Counted from the first letter of the stretch, positions 36,766-45,843 are shown. The stretch is 64,000 nucleotides of DNA from Paenibacillus faecis (GCF_008084145.1 NZ_VSDO01000003.1:186001-250000), one strand, 5' to 3'. The notes: generated by a model from the sequence alone, not told the origin. Numbers and translations are program-made.

Positions 36766-36848
36766 TTGTGAAATATGTCACTTATAAAATAACGACTTTG
36801 TGATTTTGTTCACCTTATGACTCTATTATAGTGTGACATTTTTCACAT
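36766..36848 (-). promoter_or_regulatory. nox promoter with three Rex/Fnr-type dyads
   Basis: Dyads are TTGTGAAATATGTCACTT (36766-36783), TTGTGATTTTGTTCACCT (36798-36815) and GTGTGACATTTTTCACAT (36831-36848). Against the Rex consensus TTGTGAA-N4-TTCACAA each keeps both half-site cores. The third sits inside the 17-base spacer of a predicted minus-strand promoter, -35 TTGCAA and -10 TATAAT, so binding there would block RNA polymerase. The other two lie downstream of the start point. A partial fourth motif (TTGAAATATTCACAA) lies further upstream. Confidence 0.7.
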
Positions 36849-37019
36849 TGCAAGTAGCAAACGGGATATTCTTGAAATATTCACAATTTAAAATAAAATT
36901 TTAAGCACTAAGAGTCGGCGGCTTTGTAGCTTCATCTTCCGGGGTCTGTCTTCTCGGGGCAAAATACCGCTATCTCTATTGTTCCAGCTCCCGCACAAAA
37001 TTACCCGCCGAATAACAGA
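36849..37019. other. Gap without a recognised gene
   Basis: AT-rich stretch upstream of nox followed by the 3' flank of the siderophore operon. Apart from the partial Rex-like motif near 36870 I see no feature. Confidence 0.4.
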
Positions 37020-37049
37020 AAAACCGGCCGGTGATTTCCGGTCGGTTTT
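37020..37049 (-). terminator. Terminator of the siderophore transport operon
   Basis: AAAACCGaCCGG / CCGGcCGGTTTT hairpin with TTTTTCTGTT on the minus strand. Confidence 0.88.
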
Positions 37050-37056
37050 CCTTTTC

Positions 37057-39150
37057 TTATTTGGCGCCGGCGCGGCTCCCTGCCGAGCGCATCAACCATA
37101 GGAAGTACGGCGCGCCGAGCAGGGCCACAACCAGGCCGGACGGTATTTCCTTGGGCGCGAGCAGCACCCGCCCCACTAGATCCGCAAGCACCAGGAATAC
37201 GGCCCCCAGCAGGGCCGAGAGCAGAATCAGCTTGCGGTTCGCGTTCGGCACGAGCAAGCGGGCCGCGTGCGGCGCCAGCAGGCCGACGAAGCCGACGGTG
37301 CCGACCGTCGCGACGGCCGACGCCGCCAGCGCCGCTCCCAGCAGGCCGCCAAGCAGACGCGTCCGCTCCGCGGAGACGCCGAGGTTGATCGCGGGGGCGT
37401 CCCCGAGCGCGAGCAGGTCCAGCCGGCGGGCCAGCACCCAGGCGAGCGGCAGCAGCGCCAGCGGCCAGGCGAACAGCCAGGCCAGCTCCTCCCAACCGCG
37501 GGCATAGGTACTGCCCGAAAGCCAGGTGAGCGCCGAGGCCACCCGCAGCTGGGCCTTGACCACCAGCGCCTGAATGCCGGCAGAAGCGAAGGCGGACACC
37601 GCCATGCCGATCAGCGCCACTTTGGCCGGCTGCAGCCCGCCTTTGCGGCTGATCGCGAAGATCACCAGCGCCGCGCCAACCGCGCCGGTGAAAGCCGCCG
37701 CCGGCACGAGCGCGCCCGGCAGCTGGGGCAGCGCAATCAGGAAGACGAGCGCGCCCAGGCCGGCGCCGGACGTCACGCCGATCACCGAAGGATCGGCGAG
37801 CGGATTGCGCACGACGCCCTGCAGCAGCGTCCCGCTCGCGGCCAGCGAGGCCCCGGCGAGGGCCGCGATCAGCAGGCGAGGCAGCCTCGTTTCGATCACC
37901 ATGTAATGGGTGATCTTGCTCGCCTCGCCGCGAAACGCGGCCCACACTTCCGGCAGCGGCACGGTCTTGCCGCCGAAGACGAGGCCGGCGCCCAGCGCGA
38001 GCAGCAGCAGAAGCCCCGCCCCCGCCAGCAGGGCGGGGTAAGGCAGGGAGCGGCGGAAGCCCGCTCCCATGCCGGAGGAGGCGCCCTGCACGTCGCCGCG
38101 CGTCGGCTTCATGCGGTACACGAGCCAAACCAGCCACGGCGCGCCGAGCGCCGCCGTCGCGGAGCCGGCCGGCAGCAGGCCGAAGGCCGGCTCCAGCATT
38201 AGCACGGCCAGATCGGCCGCCACCAGCACGATCGCCCCCCAGATCGCTGCGCCCGGGATCAGCAGCCTATGGCGGTGCAGTCCCATCAGGCGCAGCAAAT
38301 GCGGTGCGATCAGGCCGACGAAGCCGATCGGCCCCACTGCGCTGACCGTGACCGCAGCCAACAGTACGGCGGTCAACACGCTGATGGTACGCGTCGCGGC
38401 GATACGCTGGCCCAGCGATTTGCCGACCTCCTCGTCCATCAGAAGGACGTCGAGGTTGCGGCTGAACAGCGTGGCAAGCAGCAGCCCGCCCGCAACCCAC
38501 GGCCAGATCGCCGTAACGTTCTGCCAGTCGTTCTGAATGAGCGAGCCGGATCCCCACAGGAACAGGCCCGCCGTTTCATTCTCAAACAGCAATTGCAGCG
38601 TTCCGGTCAACGACGAAAGCACAAGCGTCAGGGACATGCCCCCCAAGGCCAAGCGAACGGGTCCGCTCTGCCGCCGTCCGGCAAGCAGGAACACGATCGC
38701 CCCGGCAAGCAGCCCGCCGGCCATAGCGGTCAACAGCGGAAATCCGCCCATCAGCGAAGGAAAGAATATCGTCGCCACCACGACCGCCAAATAGGCGCCC
38801 GCATTAATGCCCAGCGTTCCGGCGGAGGCGAGCGGATTGCGCGTTAATGTCTGAAGCAGGACGCCGGCTACGGAAAGCGCGGCTCCCGCCAGAGCCCCCA
38901 TCACGGCCCGGGGAAGGCGGACCCCCCGGACGATTTGATGAAGCGGATCCTCCGCGGCCGGGTGAAACAGCGCATCCCGGATCAGGGCGAGGGAAATGCC
39001 CGCGGTGCCCTGCGTAATTTGCAAACATAGCAGCAGCGCCAGAATCAGCGGGCCCGCCGCAAACACAAGAAAAAGCGAACCCCGGGGGGTCCGCTTCTGA
39101 GGGGCTGCCGGTACCGATTTTTGCGAAGTTACCCCGGTCACCGTCCTCAT
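37057..39150 (-). CDS. Fused double permease of an iron-siderophore ABC transporter (FecCD/FhuB-like)
   Basis: 697 residues, twice the length of a FecCD permease. Two homologous halves each hold about nine or ten membrane helices: the first with RGVRLPRAVMGALAGAALSV, LLQTLTRNPLASAGTLGINAG and VGPIGFVGLIAPHLLRLMG; the second with IETRLPRLLIAALAGASLAA, LLQGVVRNPLADPSVIGVTSG and VGTVGFVGLLAPHAARLLV. One chain therefore supplies the whole pore, as E. coli FhuB does. The start overlaps the binding-protein stop by ATGA. It is the last gene of the Fur-controlled operon. Confidence 0.94.
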   Translation of the reverse strand: MRTVTGVTSQKSVPAAPQKRTPRGSLFLVFAAGPLILALLLCLQITQGTAGISLALIRDALFHPAAEDPLHQIVRGVRLPRAVMGALAGAALSVAGVLLQTLTRNPLASAGTLGINAGAYLAVVVATIFFPSLMGGFPLLTAMAGGLLAGAIVFLLAGRRQSGPVRLALGGMSLTLVLSSLTGTLQLLFENETAGLFLWGSGSLIQNDWQNVTAIWPWVAGGLLLATLFSRNLDVLLMDEEVGKSLGQRIAATRTISVLTAVLLAAVTVSAVGPIGFVGLIAPHLLRLMGLHRHRLLIPGAAIWGAIVLVAADLAVLMLEPAFGLLPAGSATAALGAPWLVWLVYRMKPTRGDVQGASSGMGAGFRRSLPYPALLAGAGLLLLLALGAGLVFGGKTVPLPEVWAAFRGEASKITHYMVIETRLPRLLIAALAGASLAASGTLLQGVVRNPLADPSVIGVTSGAGLGALVFLIALPQLPGALVPAAAFTGAVGAALVIFAISRKGGLQPAKVALIGMAVSAFASAGIQALVVKAQLRVASALTWLSGSTYARGWEELAWLFAWPLALLPLAWVLARRLDLLALGDAPAINLGVSAERTRLLGGLLGAALAASAVATVGTVGFVGLLAPHAARLLVPNANRKLILLSALLGAVFLVLADLVGRVLLAPKEIPSGLVVALLGAPYFLWLMRSAGSRAGAK

Positions 39151-40208
39151 GGCGCGATCACAGAGACGGCTTTATCGACGAGCGTTTTTGCCGACAACGG
39201 TCCGCCGAACACCCATGAGTCTCCCCCCAGCGGATAGGTGCGGTTCTCCTTGACAAAGTTCAGGTTTTTCCAAACCTGGTTCTCCTTCATATACGTTTCA
39301 AACACATTATCGTCCTGCTGCACGATATACAAAAAGTCGGAGTCCTGCACGGCGGGAAACGCTTCGACCGATTTCTCGGCATAACCGTACACTTCAAACG
39401 CCGGATCCTTAAACGCGTTTTGCAGGCCGATTTTATTCAGGATCTGGATCGCCATCGAGTTGTCGGTAAAAATGCGGAACACCGGAGAATTCTGATTACT
39501 GAAGGCTTGAACGAGAGTAACCTCGGCATTCTCTTTGCCCGCCGCCTTGATTTTCTCAGCGGCTTCTTGATAGGTTTTGTCCAAATCCGCCAGCACCTGT
39601 TTGGCTTCCTCCTGCTTGCCCACCACATTGGCGATCGTATTGAACGTATCGATCATTTCCTGATACTGATCCACGCCGTTCTTCTCATCTTGATAAGGGC
39701 TAAATGCCAACGTTGGCGCAATTCCCTCCAGCTTGTCGTAAATATCCTTCGACCGGAAATCCGTGGTGATAATCAAATCGGGCTCCAGGGCCATGATCGC
39801 TTCCAGGTTTGGCTCCTGACGCGTCCCTACATCCTGAACGCTGTCATCCAGTCCCGGGGTCGTATTGACCCAGGTTTGATATCCCTTCACGTCCGCCACC
39901 CCAACGGGCTGAATGCCCAAGGCGAGCAAATCCTCGGCATACGTATATTCCAGCGCGACGATCCTTGTCGGAGTCCCTTCGATATGGGCCGTTCCCAAGG
40001 CATGCTTGATCTCCAGGCCTCTCCCGATATCCACTTTGGCATCCGCGCCTTTGGGTTCGGCGGAATTCACCGGGGATGTCCCCTTCCCGGCCGAATTCGC
40101 GGCCCCCGCGTCCTGGTTGGCGTTTCCGCAGCCCGCCATCATGAATACCAGCATCAGCACGGCCATCCACCCTATGATTCCATTTCGTTTCCCTATTTGT
40201 AACGGCAT
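39147..40208 (-). CDS. Iron-siderophore ABC transporter binding lipoprotein
   Basis: 353 residues. Residues 1-26 form a lipoprotein signal ending MLVFMMAGC, then a Gly/Ser/Asn linker. The binding domain (about 55-350) is a class III FecB/FhuD fold: IEGTPTRIVALEYTYAEDLL, LGIQPVGVADVKGYQ, EPDLIITTDFRSKDIY and the long connecting helix around residues 200-220. The start at 40208 has AAGGGATG upstream; the open frame continues further without support. It hands a ferric siderophore to the fused permease, whose start it overlaps by ATGA. Confidence 0.93.
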   Translation of the reverse strand: MPLQIGKRNGIIGWMAVLMLVFMMAGCGNANQDAGAANSAGKGTSPVNSAEPKGADAKVDIGRGLEIKHALGTAHIEGTPTRIVALEYTYAEDLLALGIQPVGVADVKGYQTWVNTTPGLDDSVQDVGTRQEPNLEAIMALEPDLIITTDFRSKDIYDKLEGIAPTLAFSPYQDEKNGVDQYQEMIDTFNTIANVVGKQEEAKQVLADLDKTYQEAAEKIKAAGKENAEVTLVQAFSNQNSPVFRIFTDNSMAIQILNKIGLQNAFKDPAFEVYGYAEKSVEAFPAVQDSDFLYIVQQDDNVFETYMKENQVWKNLNFVKENRTYPLGGDSWVFGGPLSAKTLVDKAVSVIAP

Positions 40209-40251
40209 ATTAACGACATCCCTTCCGATTTCCATTATGTAAAAAGAGCCG

Positions 40252-41052
40252 CTACCCCTTAGAGGCCGCAGCCGCCAAAATTTCTTGACGCTTGGCTTCC
40301 CGTTCTTCCTTCGAAAGTTTGGGGCAGCCGTAACAATAGCCATGGCCGGAGTCCGTCCGGTACGCCAGGCAGCAGGTCGGTTTCATCCGGGTCTGTTCCC
40401 CGGGCCGGTAAGGATCGTCAAGCCAGACGGCCTTCACGTCGAACGGATTCCGTTTCAGACCGAACCATTCCGCCCCCAACCGCTTACTGAAAAGAACATA
40501 CTGCTCGCCGAGCCGTTCCTTCAGCGGTAAATCGCCCGATTGGTCCGCCAAGTAGTTCAAATAAAACTCGACCCCGAGCGGCATCTGCCCCCAGACTTGA
40601 CCGAGCGGCAGACCGGAGAGCGATGCGGCCGTCTCCAAAACCGGACGGAGGGTATCCTTCACGAATTCGCCCAATAAGTGCTCGCGCCAGGTCTCCTTCG
40701 GTCCGGCCGGCCAAGGAAGCGTGTCGCTTCGCTTCAGCACGAAAAAAAACCGCGGATAATCATTTACTATGTCAATCTGAATAGTAAGGTTAGATAGCGA
40801 AAAATCCACTCTGCCGTCGCATGCCTCGAGCATGTACAGCAGAGCGGCGGGAACCACGCGCCAACAGGCGGCGTAATAGGTCGAAGCGACCCGGATATCC
40901 CGTCCTTTAATCTGTTCCTGGTAAACGGTGAGCAGTCGCAGAGCTTGCTCGGGCTCGGACAGCCGTTCCGCCGAAACCGTGACAAGCGCGTTCTCCCTCT
41001 CTTCCGTCACGATGGAGAGCGCGCGGTCCAGCAGCTCAAAATTGATCGTCAT
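40252..41052 (-). CDS. FhuF-like ferric siderophore reductase
   Basis: 266 residues. The C-terminal PTCCLAYRTDSGHGYCYGCP carries the CC-x10-C-x2-C cluster that binds a [2Fe-2S] centre in FhuF-type ferric-siderophore reductases. The N-terminal 200 residues are FhuF/IucA-like without strong motifs. The protein would release iron from the imported siderophore in the cytoplasm. It lies between the ATPase and binding-protein genes, 34 and 43 bases away, so all four proteins are made from one mRNA. Confidence 0.88.
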   Translation of the reverse strand: MTINFELLDRALSIVTEERENALVTVSAERLSEPEQALRLLTVYQEQIKGRDIRVASTYYAACWRVVPAALLYMLEACDGRVDFSLSNLTIQIDIVNDYPRFFFVLKRSDTLPWPAGPKETWREHLLGEFVKDTLRPVLETAASLSGLPLGQVWGQMPLGVEFYLNYLADQSGDLPLKERLGEQYVLFSKRLGAEWFGLKRNPFDVKAVWLDDPYRPGEQTRMKPTCCLAYRTDSGHGYCYGCPKLSKEEREAKRQEILAAAASKG

Positions 41053-41086
41053 CTTGAATACCCTCCCGATCTTTAAACCGCCATCC

Positions 41087-41944
41087 CTAAAGGATGGATG
41101 CTACTTTACCGTCCAGAATCCCCTTCTTCCCGGCCCGTACCCGGCCCTCCGTCGCCGCGCGGTAGAGCTCATAAGGCAGACACAGCGGCACCCCGCTGCG
41201 AGGGTCGGTGACAATATCCGCTTCGATACCGAACACTTCACGCAGCACCTCGGAGGTCACCACTTCTTCGGGGGCTCCCACCGCGATCGCCTGGCCTTTC
41301 TTAATGGCGATCATGTGATGCGCGTATCTCGCGGCATGGTTCAAGTCGTGCACCACCATCACGATGGTTCGCCCCGATTCCGCGTTCAATTCCTCCAGCA
41401 GCTGCAGCACTTCCAGTTGATGCGCCATATCGAGGAACGTGGTCGGCTCATCCAGGAACAAAATATCCGTCTCTTGAGCCAGGGCCATGGCAATCCAGGC
41501 CCGTTGACGCTGTCCGCCGGACAGATGCTCCAATGCCCGGTCGCTGAATTCATTCATGCCCGTTGCCTCGATTGCCCAGTTGATGACGTCCCGGTCCTCC
41601 GACTTCAAACCCCCGAAGCCTTTTTGATGCGGAAACCGCCCATAGGATACCAGTTCATAAACCGTCAACCCTTCGGGCGCCGTTGGGTTTTGCGGCAGTA
41701 TCGCCAATTGTTTGGCGACTTCACGGGTGGATTGCTTGTGAATCGACTTTCCGTCCAGCAGTACACTGCCGCCTTTAGGATGCAAAATGCGGGCCATCGT
41801 CTTCAAAATCGTCGATTTCCCCGAGCCGTTGGCTCCGACCAAAGCCGTTATTTTCCCTTGCGGGATGGATATATTCAGGTCCTGAACGATCAACCGGTCC
41901 TCATAAGCGATATCCAAATGCGAGGTGTTCAACGTCGCCATCAT
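41087..41944 (-). CDS. Iron-siderophore ABC transporter ATPase (FhuC/FecE-like)
   Basis: 285 residues. Walker A GANGSGKST, Q-loop LPQNPTAPEGLTV, signature LSGGQRQRAWIAMALAQ, Walker B DILFLDEPTTFLD and switch His in MVVHDLNHAARYA. This is the FecE/FhuC subfamily. First gene of the operon, with the Fur-controlled promoter about 110 bases upstream. Two adjacent ATG codons (41944, 41941) follow AAAGGAAG; either could start. Confidence 0.95.
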   Translation of the reverse strand: MMATLNTSHLDIAYEDRLIVQDLNISIPQGKITALVGANGSGKSTILKTMARILHPKGGSVLLDGKSIHKQSTREVAKQLAILPQNPTAPEGLTVYELVSYGRFPHQKGFGGLKSEDRDVINWAIEATGMNEFSDRALEHLSGGQRQRAWIAMALAQETDILFLDEPTTFLDMAHQLEVLQLLEELNAESGRTIVMVVHDLNHAARYAHHMIAIKKGQAIAVGAPEEVVTSEVLREVFGIEADIVTDPRSGVPLCLPYELYRAATEGRVRAGKKGILDGKVASIL

Positions 41945-42054
41945 TCATCTTCCTTTCGTGTCTATGACCTGAAATCGGGATAACGCACCGAACCCGACCT
42001 TTATCTTTAATGTCTTTATCTTCTTCATCGGATCTTCATCATCTCTTCTTTTTA

Positions 42055-42084
42055 AAGATACTGATAATCATTATCATTTGTCAA
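42055..42084 (-). promoter_or_regulatory. Fur box inside the siderophore operon promoter
   Basis: On the minus strand -35 TTGACA (42079-42084) and -10 TATCTT (42055-42060) are 18 bases apart. The spacer contains TGATAATGATTATCA (42062-42076), a perfect 7-1-7 inverted repeat identical to the Bacillus Fur consensus at every defined position. Iron-loaded Fur bound there would block the promoter. Confidence 0.88.
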
Positions 42085-42111
42085 TAAGAACTTCTTCCGC
42101 AAACGCAAAAA

Positions 42112-42130
42112 GGACGCCCAAAAGGCGCCC
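42112..42130 (-). terminator. Terminator of ymfJ
   Basis: GGgCGCC / GGCGtCC stem with TTTTTGCG following on the minus strand. Confidence 0.7.
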
Positions 42131-42208
42131 GGATCGTACTTTGCCTATATTCCGCACATTTACTTGCCTAAGCGGGCTTAAAAGTCACTTAATAGCCGCT
42201 TATGCTGG

Positions 42209-42553
42209 TTAATGTGCTTTTTGTGCCAGTCTGACCAGCATATGGGCCAGCGCATGGCGATGCTCCTGATCGCCGGCATTCCATAACTCCTGCAGCAGCT
42301 TCTCCTCGCGGTTGCGCGGATCTTCCTTGGCGGCCAGGTAGTTGCCGACTTTCTCGGCGGCTTGCGTCATCGTTTCTTCGCTCATCCCCATGCTTTGGGC
42401 GAGTTTGACCCGCTCTCCCAGGTATTTTTTAAACGATTCGAAGCTCTGCAAAATCTCTTCCTTCCGCTCATCATCAATCCGGTTGAGGGCATCATCCACT
42501 TTTCCCAGCGTCACTTCGCCGTCTTTGTTCACTACATGGTTGTGTTCGGACAT
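42209..42553 (-). CDS. ymfJ: DUF3243 family protein (YmfJ-like)
   Basis: 114 residues, soluble, helical. The family core is ILQSFESFKKYLGERVKLAQ followed by EKVGNYLAAKEDPRNREEKL and LQELWNAGDQEHRHALAHML, closely matching Bacillus YmfJ (DUF3243). Function unknown. The start at 42553 follows AGGAGG. Single gene ending in a terminator. Confidence 0.88.
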   Translation of the reverse strand: MSEHNHVVNKDGEVTLGKVDDALNRIDDERKEEILQSFESFKKYLGERVKLAQSMGMSEETMTQAAEKVGNYLAAKEDPRNREEKLLQELWNAGDQEHRHALAHMLVRLAQKAH

Positions 42554-42652
42554 GCTGATCGCCTCCTTGAATGAGTTATGCGGTTCGTTACTACATAACC
42601 CGTTCACGGAACGATGAACCAGAATGGCGCGTTGGAATTGCCGCCCGTCAGG

Positions 42653-43603
42653 TTAAGGGTTCGCGGAAACCGGCACGGCGTCGTAATACTCTTCCAGCGT
42701 GATCTCGCGCTCAACGATATCCGCGGCGATCTCCTTGCCTACATAACGCAGATGCCAAGGTTCGTATTTATATCCGGTGATATTTTCTTTTCCTTCCGGA
42801 TAGCGAATGATAAACCCGTATTTATGCGCGTACTTTGCCAGCCAATCGGCTTCCTTGGTACCGCCGAAACAATCTTCGGCCGCACATTTTCCGTCGCTGC
42901 CGCTCACATCGATCGCCAATCCGGTCTCATGTTCGCTGTGCCCGGGAACGGCGCTGTAGGTTTTGGCTTTCTCCAGCCCGTCCTTTTTCACATATCGGTT
43001 AAAAAGCGATGTCTGCGTGCTGTGCGACCGATAGGCCGAAACGCCGGCCAGGTAAATGTTGTCTTTCTCGGCTCCCGCAAACAGCTCCTCCAGCGCGGAG
43101 GCCGCTTCTTTGCGCATTTTTCGCTTCTCGATCTTCTCCTTAAACGTAAAACGGACATCCGGATAGACCAAGTCCTCCGGCTTGTAATCCTCCGGCAGCG
43201 CATACTCCTTGTTAACCAGCACCGCAACACTTTCCGGGTCCGCTGCGGCGGCTTTGCTTCCGCCCTTCGCATCGTCCGCCGAGCCCTGCAGCTCAGAATG
43301 GCTTTGGTTCTTCGTCCCGCTACCCGCTTTACTTCCGGCCTTTACGGTGTCCGCGTCAGTAGAATTGGCGGCGGAATTCCCTGCGGCTTCATCGCCGGTG
43401 CCGTTGCCCGTATTTCCGGCGTTTCCGGCGTTTCCGGCGTTTCCGGCGTTTCCAGCGTTTCCAGCATTTCCGGCATCTTCCGTAACACCTGAGTTCGACG
43501 TTTTAGCCGTGTCCGGGATGTCGCTGGCGCAAGCGCCAAGAAGCATAGTCATTAGAACAAAGACAAGAGCGTATCCCACTCCCTTGCCCGTCCGGTTTCT
43601 CAT
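42653..43603 (-). CDS. D-alanyl-D-alanine carboxypeptidase lipoprotein, VanY/peptidase M15B
   Basis: 316 residues. A lipoprotein signal (VFVLMTMLLGACAS) leads into a linker containing seven tandem Gly-Asn-Ala units encoded by a 9-bp repeat, then a Ser/Lys-rich stretch. The zinc peptidase domain (about 130-310) has GVSAYRSHSTQTSLFNRY, VPGHSEHETGLAIDV (His and Asp ligands) and YKYEPWHLRYVG (third His). It trims the D-Ala-D-Ala end of peptidoglycan stems outside the cell. The start at 43603 follows GGGAGG. Confidence 0.93.
   Translation of the reverse strand: MRNRTGKGVGYALVFVLMTMLLGACASDIPDTAKTSNSGVTEDAGNAGNAGNAGNAGNAGNAGNTGNGTGDEAAGNSAANSTDADTVKAGSKAGSGTKNQSHSELQGSADDAKGGSKAAAADPESVAVLVNKEYALPEDYKPEDLVYPDVRFTFKEKIEKRKMRKEAASALEELFAGAEKDNIYLAGVSAYRSHSTQTSLFNRYVKKDGLEKAKTYSAVPGHSEHETGLAIDVSGSDGKCAAEDCFGGTKEADWLAKYAHKYGFIIRYPEGKENITGYKYEPWHLRYVGKEIAADIVEREITLEEYYDAVPVSANP
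43415..43477 (-). repeat. 9-bp minisatellite inside the carboxypeptidase gene
   Basis: Tandem units GGCGTTTCC and GGCATTTCC-type variants (plus strand), each encoding Gly-Asn-Ala. Copy-number change alters the linker length in frame. Confidence 0.85.
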
Positions 43604-43801
43604 CTCGATTCCTCCCATATAAGTTTGCGGTTTCTCCCTATACAGACGTGCCGATGTTTTAATAAGTTACCGCTGCCCGTTTTTTTCCACAATACCTCGT
43701 GCTTCATCAGACAAACTTGATTACATATAAACCCTGCTTGTCCGCCATTTTTCTGTTCGGAGCAAAAATGGTTATGACTCCTGCAATTCCAGGATAACAG
43801 C

Positions 43802-44150
43802 CATCTATTACGCCGCGAATTTGCCGAATTTGGCTCATTGAAGCACTGACGTTGCATTAAACCTGACATAGTGCTGCCGGTCCGCAACTTTTTCTGGCCG
43901 TCCGTTATAATAGCGGCGGTTTGGGCCGCTATTTCGCCCAGATTCGCTTTTTCGGGAAGAATAGCGGCCAAAAGGGGCCCTATTTCTCTAGTACGAGCCC
44001 AAAAATCCGGTTTTTGCCCGACTTTCTCTAAAATAAGGCCCCAAATGACCTCTATTTCACCTCGAAGAGCCAAATTCGACAAAATAGCGCCGCAAACGGC
44101 CCTTATCCACCCGCCCGGCTTCAAAGGGAGGCGGTTACGGCCATTGGCCC
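43802..44150 (-). repeat. Family B dispersed repeat, copy B2
   Basis: Inverted relative to B1 and nearly identical to its 32640-32890 part, including TCGGGCAAAAACCGGATTTT and TAGGGCCCCTTTTGGCCGCT (minus strand). The right-type end TTTAATGCAACGTCAGTG (minus strand) is at about 43846-43863, and beyond it another B-like segment (GCCGCGAATTTGCCGAATTT) begins. It fills the gap after the DEAD-box gene. Confidence 0.8.
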
Positions 44151-44187
44151 CCACGCCCCACGAGCTCAGGCGAACTTCGCAAAATCT

Positions 44188-45600
44188 CTAGCGTCCCCGG
44201 CGGCCGCCGTCATTCCGGCCGCGCCGCCCGCCCTGCTGCTCCCGGCCGCCACCGCGCCGGCCGCGTCCGGATGCCGCGCTGCCATCGCTCCCGCGCTTGG
44301 CGCTGCCTCCGCCGCGGCTGCCGCCTTGGCCGCGCGAGCCGCCCTTGGCGGGCGCCGTGCCCGGCTTCCGCCGGCCGGCGGAAGCCCCTTCCCCGCGGCG
44401 CTCGCCTTGCGCGCGGCCGCGCTCCGCCGCTTCGCCGGGGCCGCGGCGGTTCTGGGCGGCGTTGCCGACGGCCTCCACGCCGCCCTTCTCATACCGCCGC
44501 CGCTCCAGGCGGCGGGAAATGCCGCGCTCGATGTTGCGGAGCGCTTCCACATCCTTCGGGGCCGCGAAGGTCACCGCGATCCCTTTCTCCCCGGCCCGGC
44601 CCGTCCGGCCGATCCGGTGAATGTAACTTTCGACGTCCTGCGGGATGTCGTAGTTGAACACATGCGTCACGCCCTCGACATCGATGCCCCGGGCGGCGAC
44701 GTCCGTCGCCACCAGCAGCTCGAGCTTGGCCTCGCGGAAGGCGCGCATCACTTGCTCGCGCTTGGACTGCGACAAGTCCCCGTGCAGCTCGTCCGAAGCG
44801 AATCCGGCTGCTTGGAGCGCCTCATTCAGCGTGCTTGCCCGCCGCTTCGTCCGGCAAAAGATCACCGCCAGATACGGCCGGTGCTGGCGGATCATCGCGA
44901 TCAGCGCCTCCTGCTTGGTGCGGTCGGTGCATTCGACGAGAATCTGCTGGATGCTGTCCAGCGTCACCCGCGAGGTTTCCGCGATGCGGATATCCCGAGG
45001 CTGCTGCATATACGTTCTAGCCAGGTGCCTTACGTTATCGGGCATCGTCGCCGAGAACAGCATCGTCTGGCGGCTGCGCGGTACTTGGCGGATAATCTCC
45101 TCCACTTCCGCCAAAAAGCCCATGTGCAGCATCTGATCCGCTTCGTCCAGCACCAGCATGCGCACGGCGCCCAGGGTGAGCGAGCCGCGGCGCAAGTGGT
45201 CGAGCAGCCGTCCCGGGGTGCCGATCACGAGCTGCGCGCCGTTCTGGAGCTTACGGAGCTGCCGCTCCACATCCTGGCCGCCGTAGGCGGCAAGCACAGA
45301 CATCCCTTCGCGGGCGTCGGCCAGCTTGCGAGCTTCCACGGTAATCTGCAGAGCGAGCTCACGCGTCGGAGTAATGATGAGCGCCTGCGCTTCCGGACGG
45401 TCGGCCCGGATCTTTTCCATGATCGGCAGCAGAAAAGCCAGTGTTTTTCCCGTACCCGTCTGGGCCTGGACAATCACGTCCTCACCGGCAAGGAGCTCGG
45501 GAATCGCCTTTTCCTGCACCGGAGTCGGATTCACAATCCCTTGTCCCCGCAATATTTGCAAAATGGCCTTCGAGAGACCCATACTTTGAAAAGTCGCCAA
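44188..45600 (-). CDS. DEAD-box ATP-dependent RNA helicase (CshA-like)
   Basis: About 470 residues. Motifs in order: Q motif NPTPVQEKAIPELLAGEDVI, AQTGTGKT, PTRELALQ, TPGRLLDHL, VLDEADQML, SAT in LFSATMPDN, ARGIDVEGVTHV and YIHRIGRTGRAGEKG. The C-terminal 90 residues are a basic Arg/Gly-rich tail (GGSRGQGGSRGGGSAKRG), which in this group binds RNA. The start is a TTG at 45600 (LATFQSMGLSKAIL) preceded by GAGGTG; the frame upstream is open but unsupported. It probably acts in mRNA decay, ribosome assembly or cold adaptation. Confidence 0.93.
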   Translation of the reverse strand: MATFQSMGLSKAILQILRGQGIVNPTPVQEKAIPELLAGEDVIVQAQTGTGKTLAFLLPIMEKIRADRPEAQALIITPTRELALQITVEARKLADAREGMSVLAAYGGQDVERQLRKLQNGAQLVIGTPGRLLDHLRRGSLTLGAVRMLVLDEADQMLHMGFLAEVEEIIRQVPRSRQTMLFSATMPDNVRHLARTYMQQPRDIRIAETSRVTLDSIQQILVECTDRTKQEALIAMIRQHRPYLAVIFCRTKRRASTLNEALQAAGFASDELHGDLSQSKREQVMRAFREAKLELLVATDVAARGIDVEGVTHVFNYDIPQDVESYIHRIGRTGRAGEKGIAVTFAAPKDVEALRNIERGISRRLERRRYEKGGVEAVGNAAQNRRGPGEAAERGRAQGERRGEGASAGRRKPGTAPAKGGSRGQGGSRGGGSAKRGSDGSAASGRGRRGGGREQQGGRRGRNDGGRRGR

Positions 45601-45843
45601 AAAATTCACCTCATTAGTTATTCGCCGCTTTATCGGACATTCTGCGGGCCTTCCTATTGTACCAGAGATTTCCCCAAAATTCCGTCCGGCATGCAAGTTT
45701 TCGCCCAGAACCCCCTGAATCATGAAAAGAACCCCGTCTTCGTCCCCAAGGACCGCTTAACGGAGTTCACCCGGCGTAATTTCTGAAGCATAGCGGCATA
45801 GCCGGATTTCCTTGACAATCGATCTACTCCCGCATTTTTTCGG

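Noticed and set aside
37001..38137. 378-codon Arg/Ala/Gly-rich frame on the minus strand
   Set aside because: Alternate frame of the fused permease; it even crosses the operon terminator.
44326..45786. 486-codon open frame antisense to the DEAD-box helicase
   Set aside because: Codon-complement artefact over a gene with all helicase motifs.
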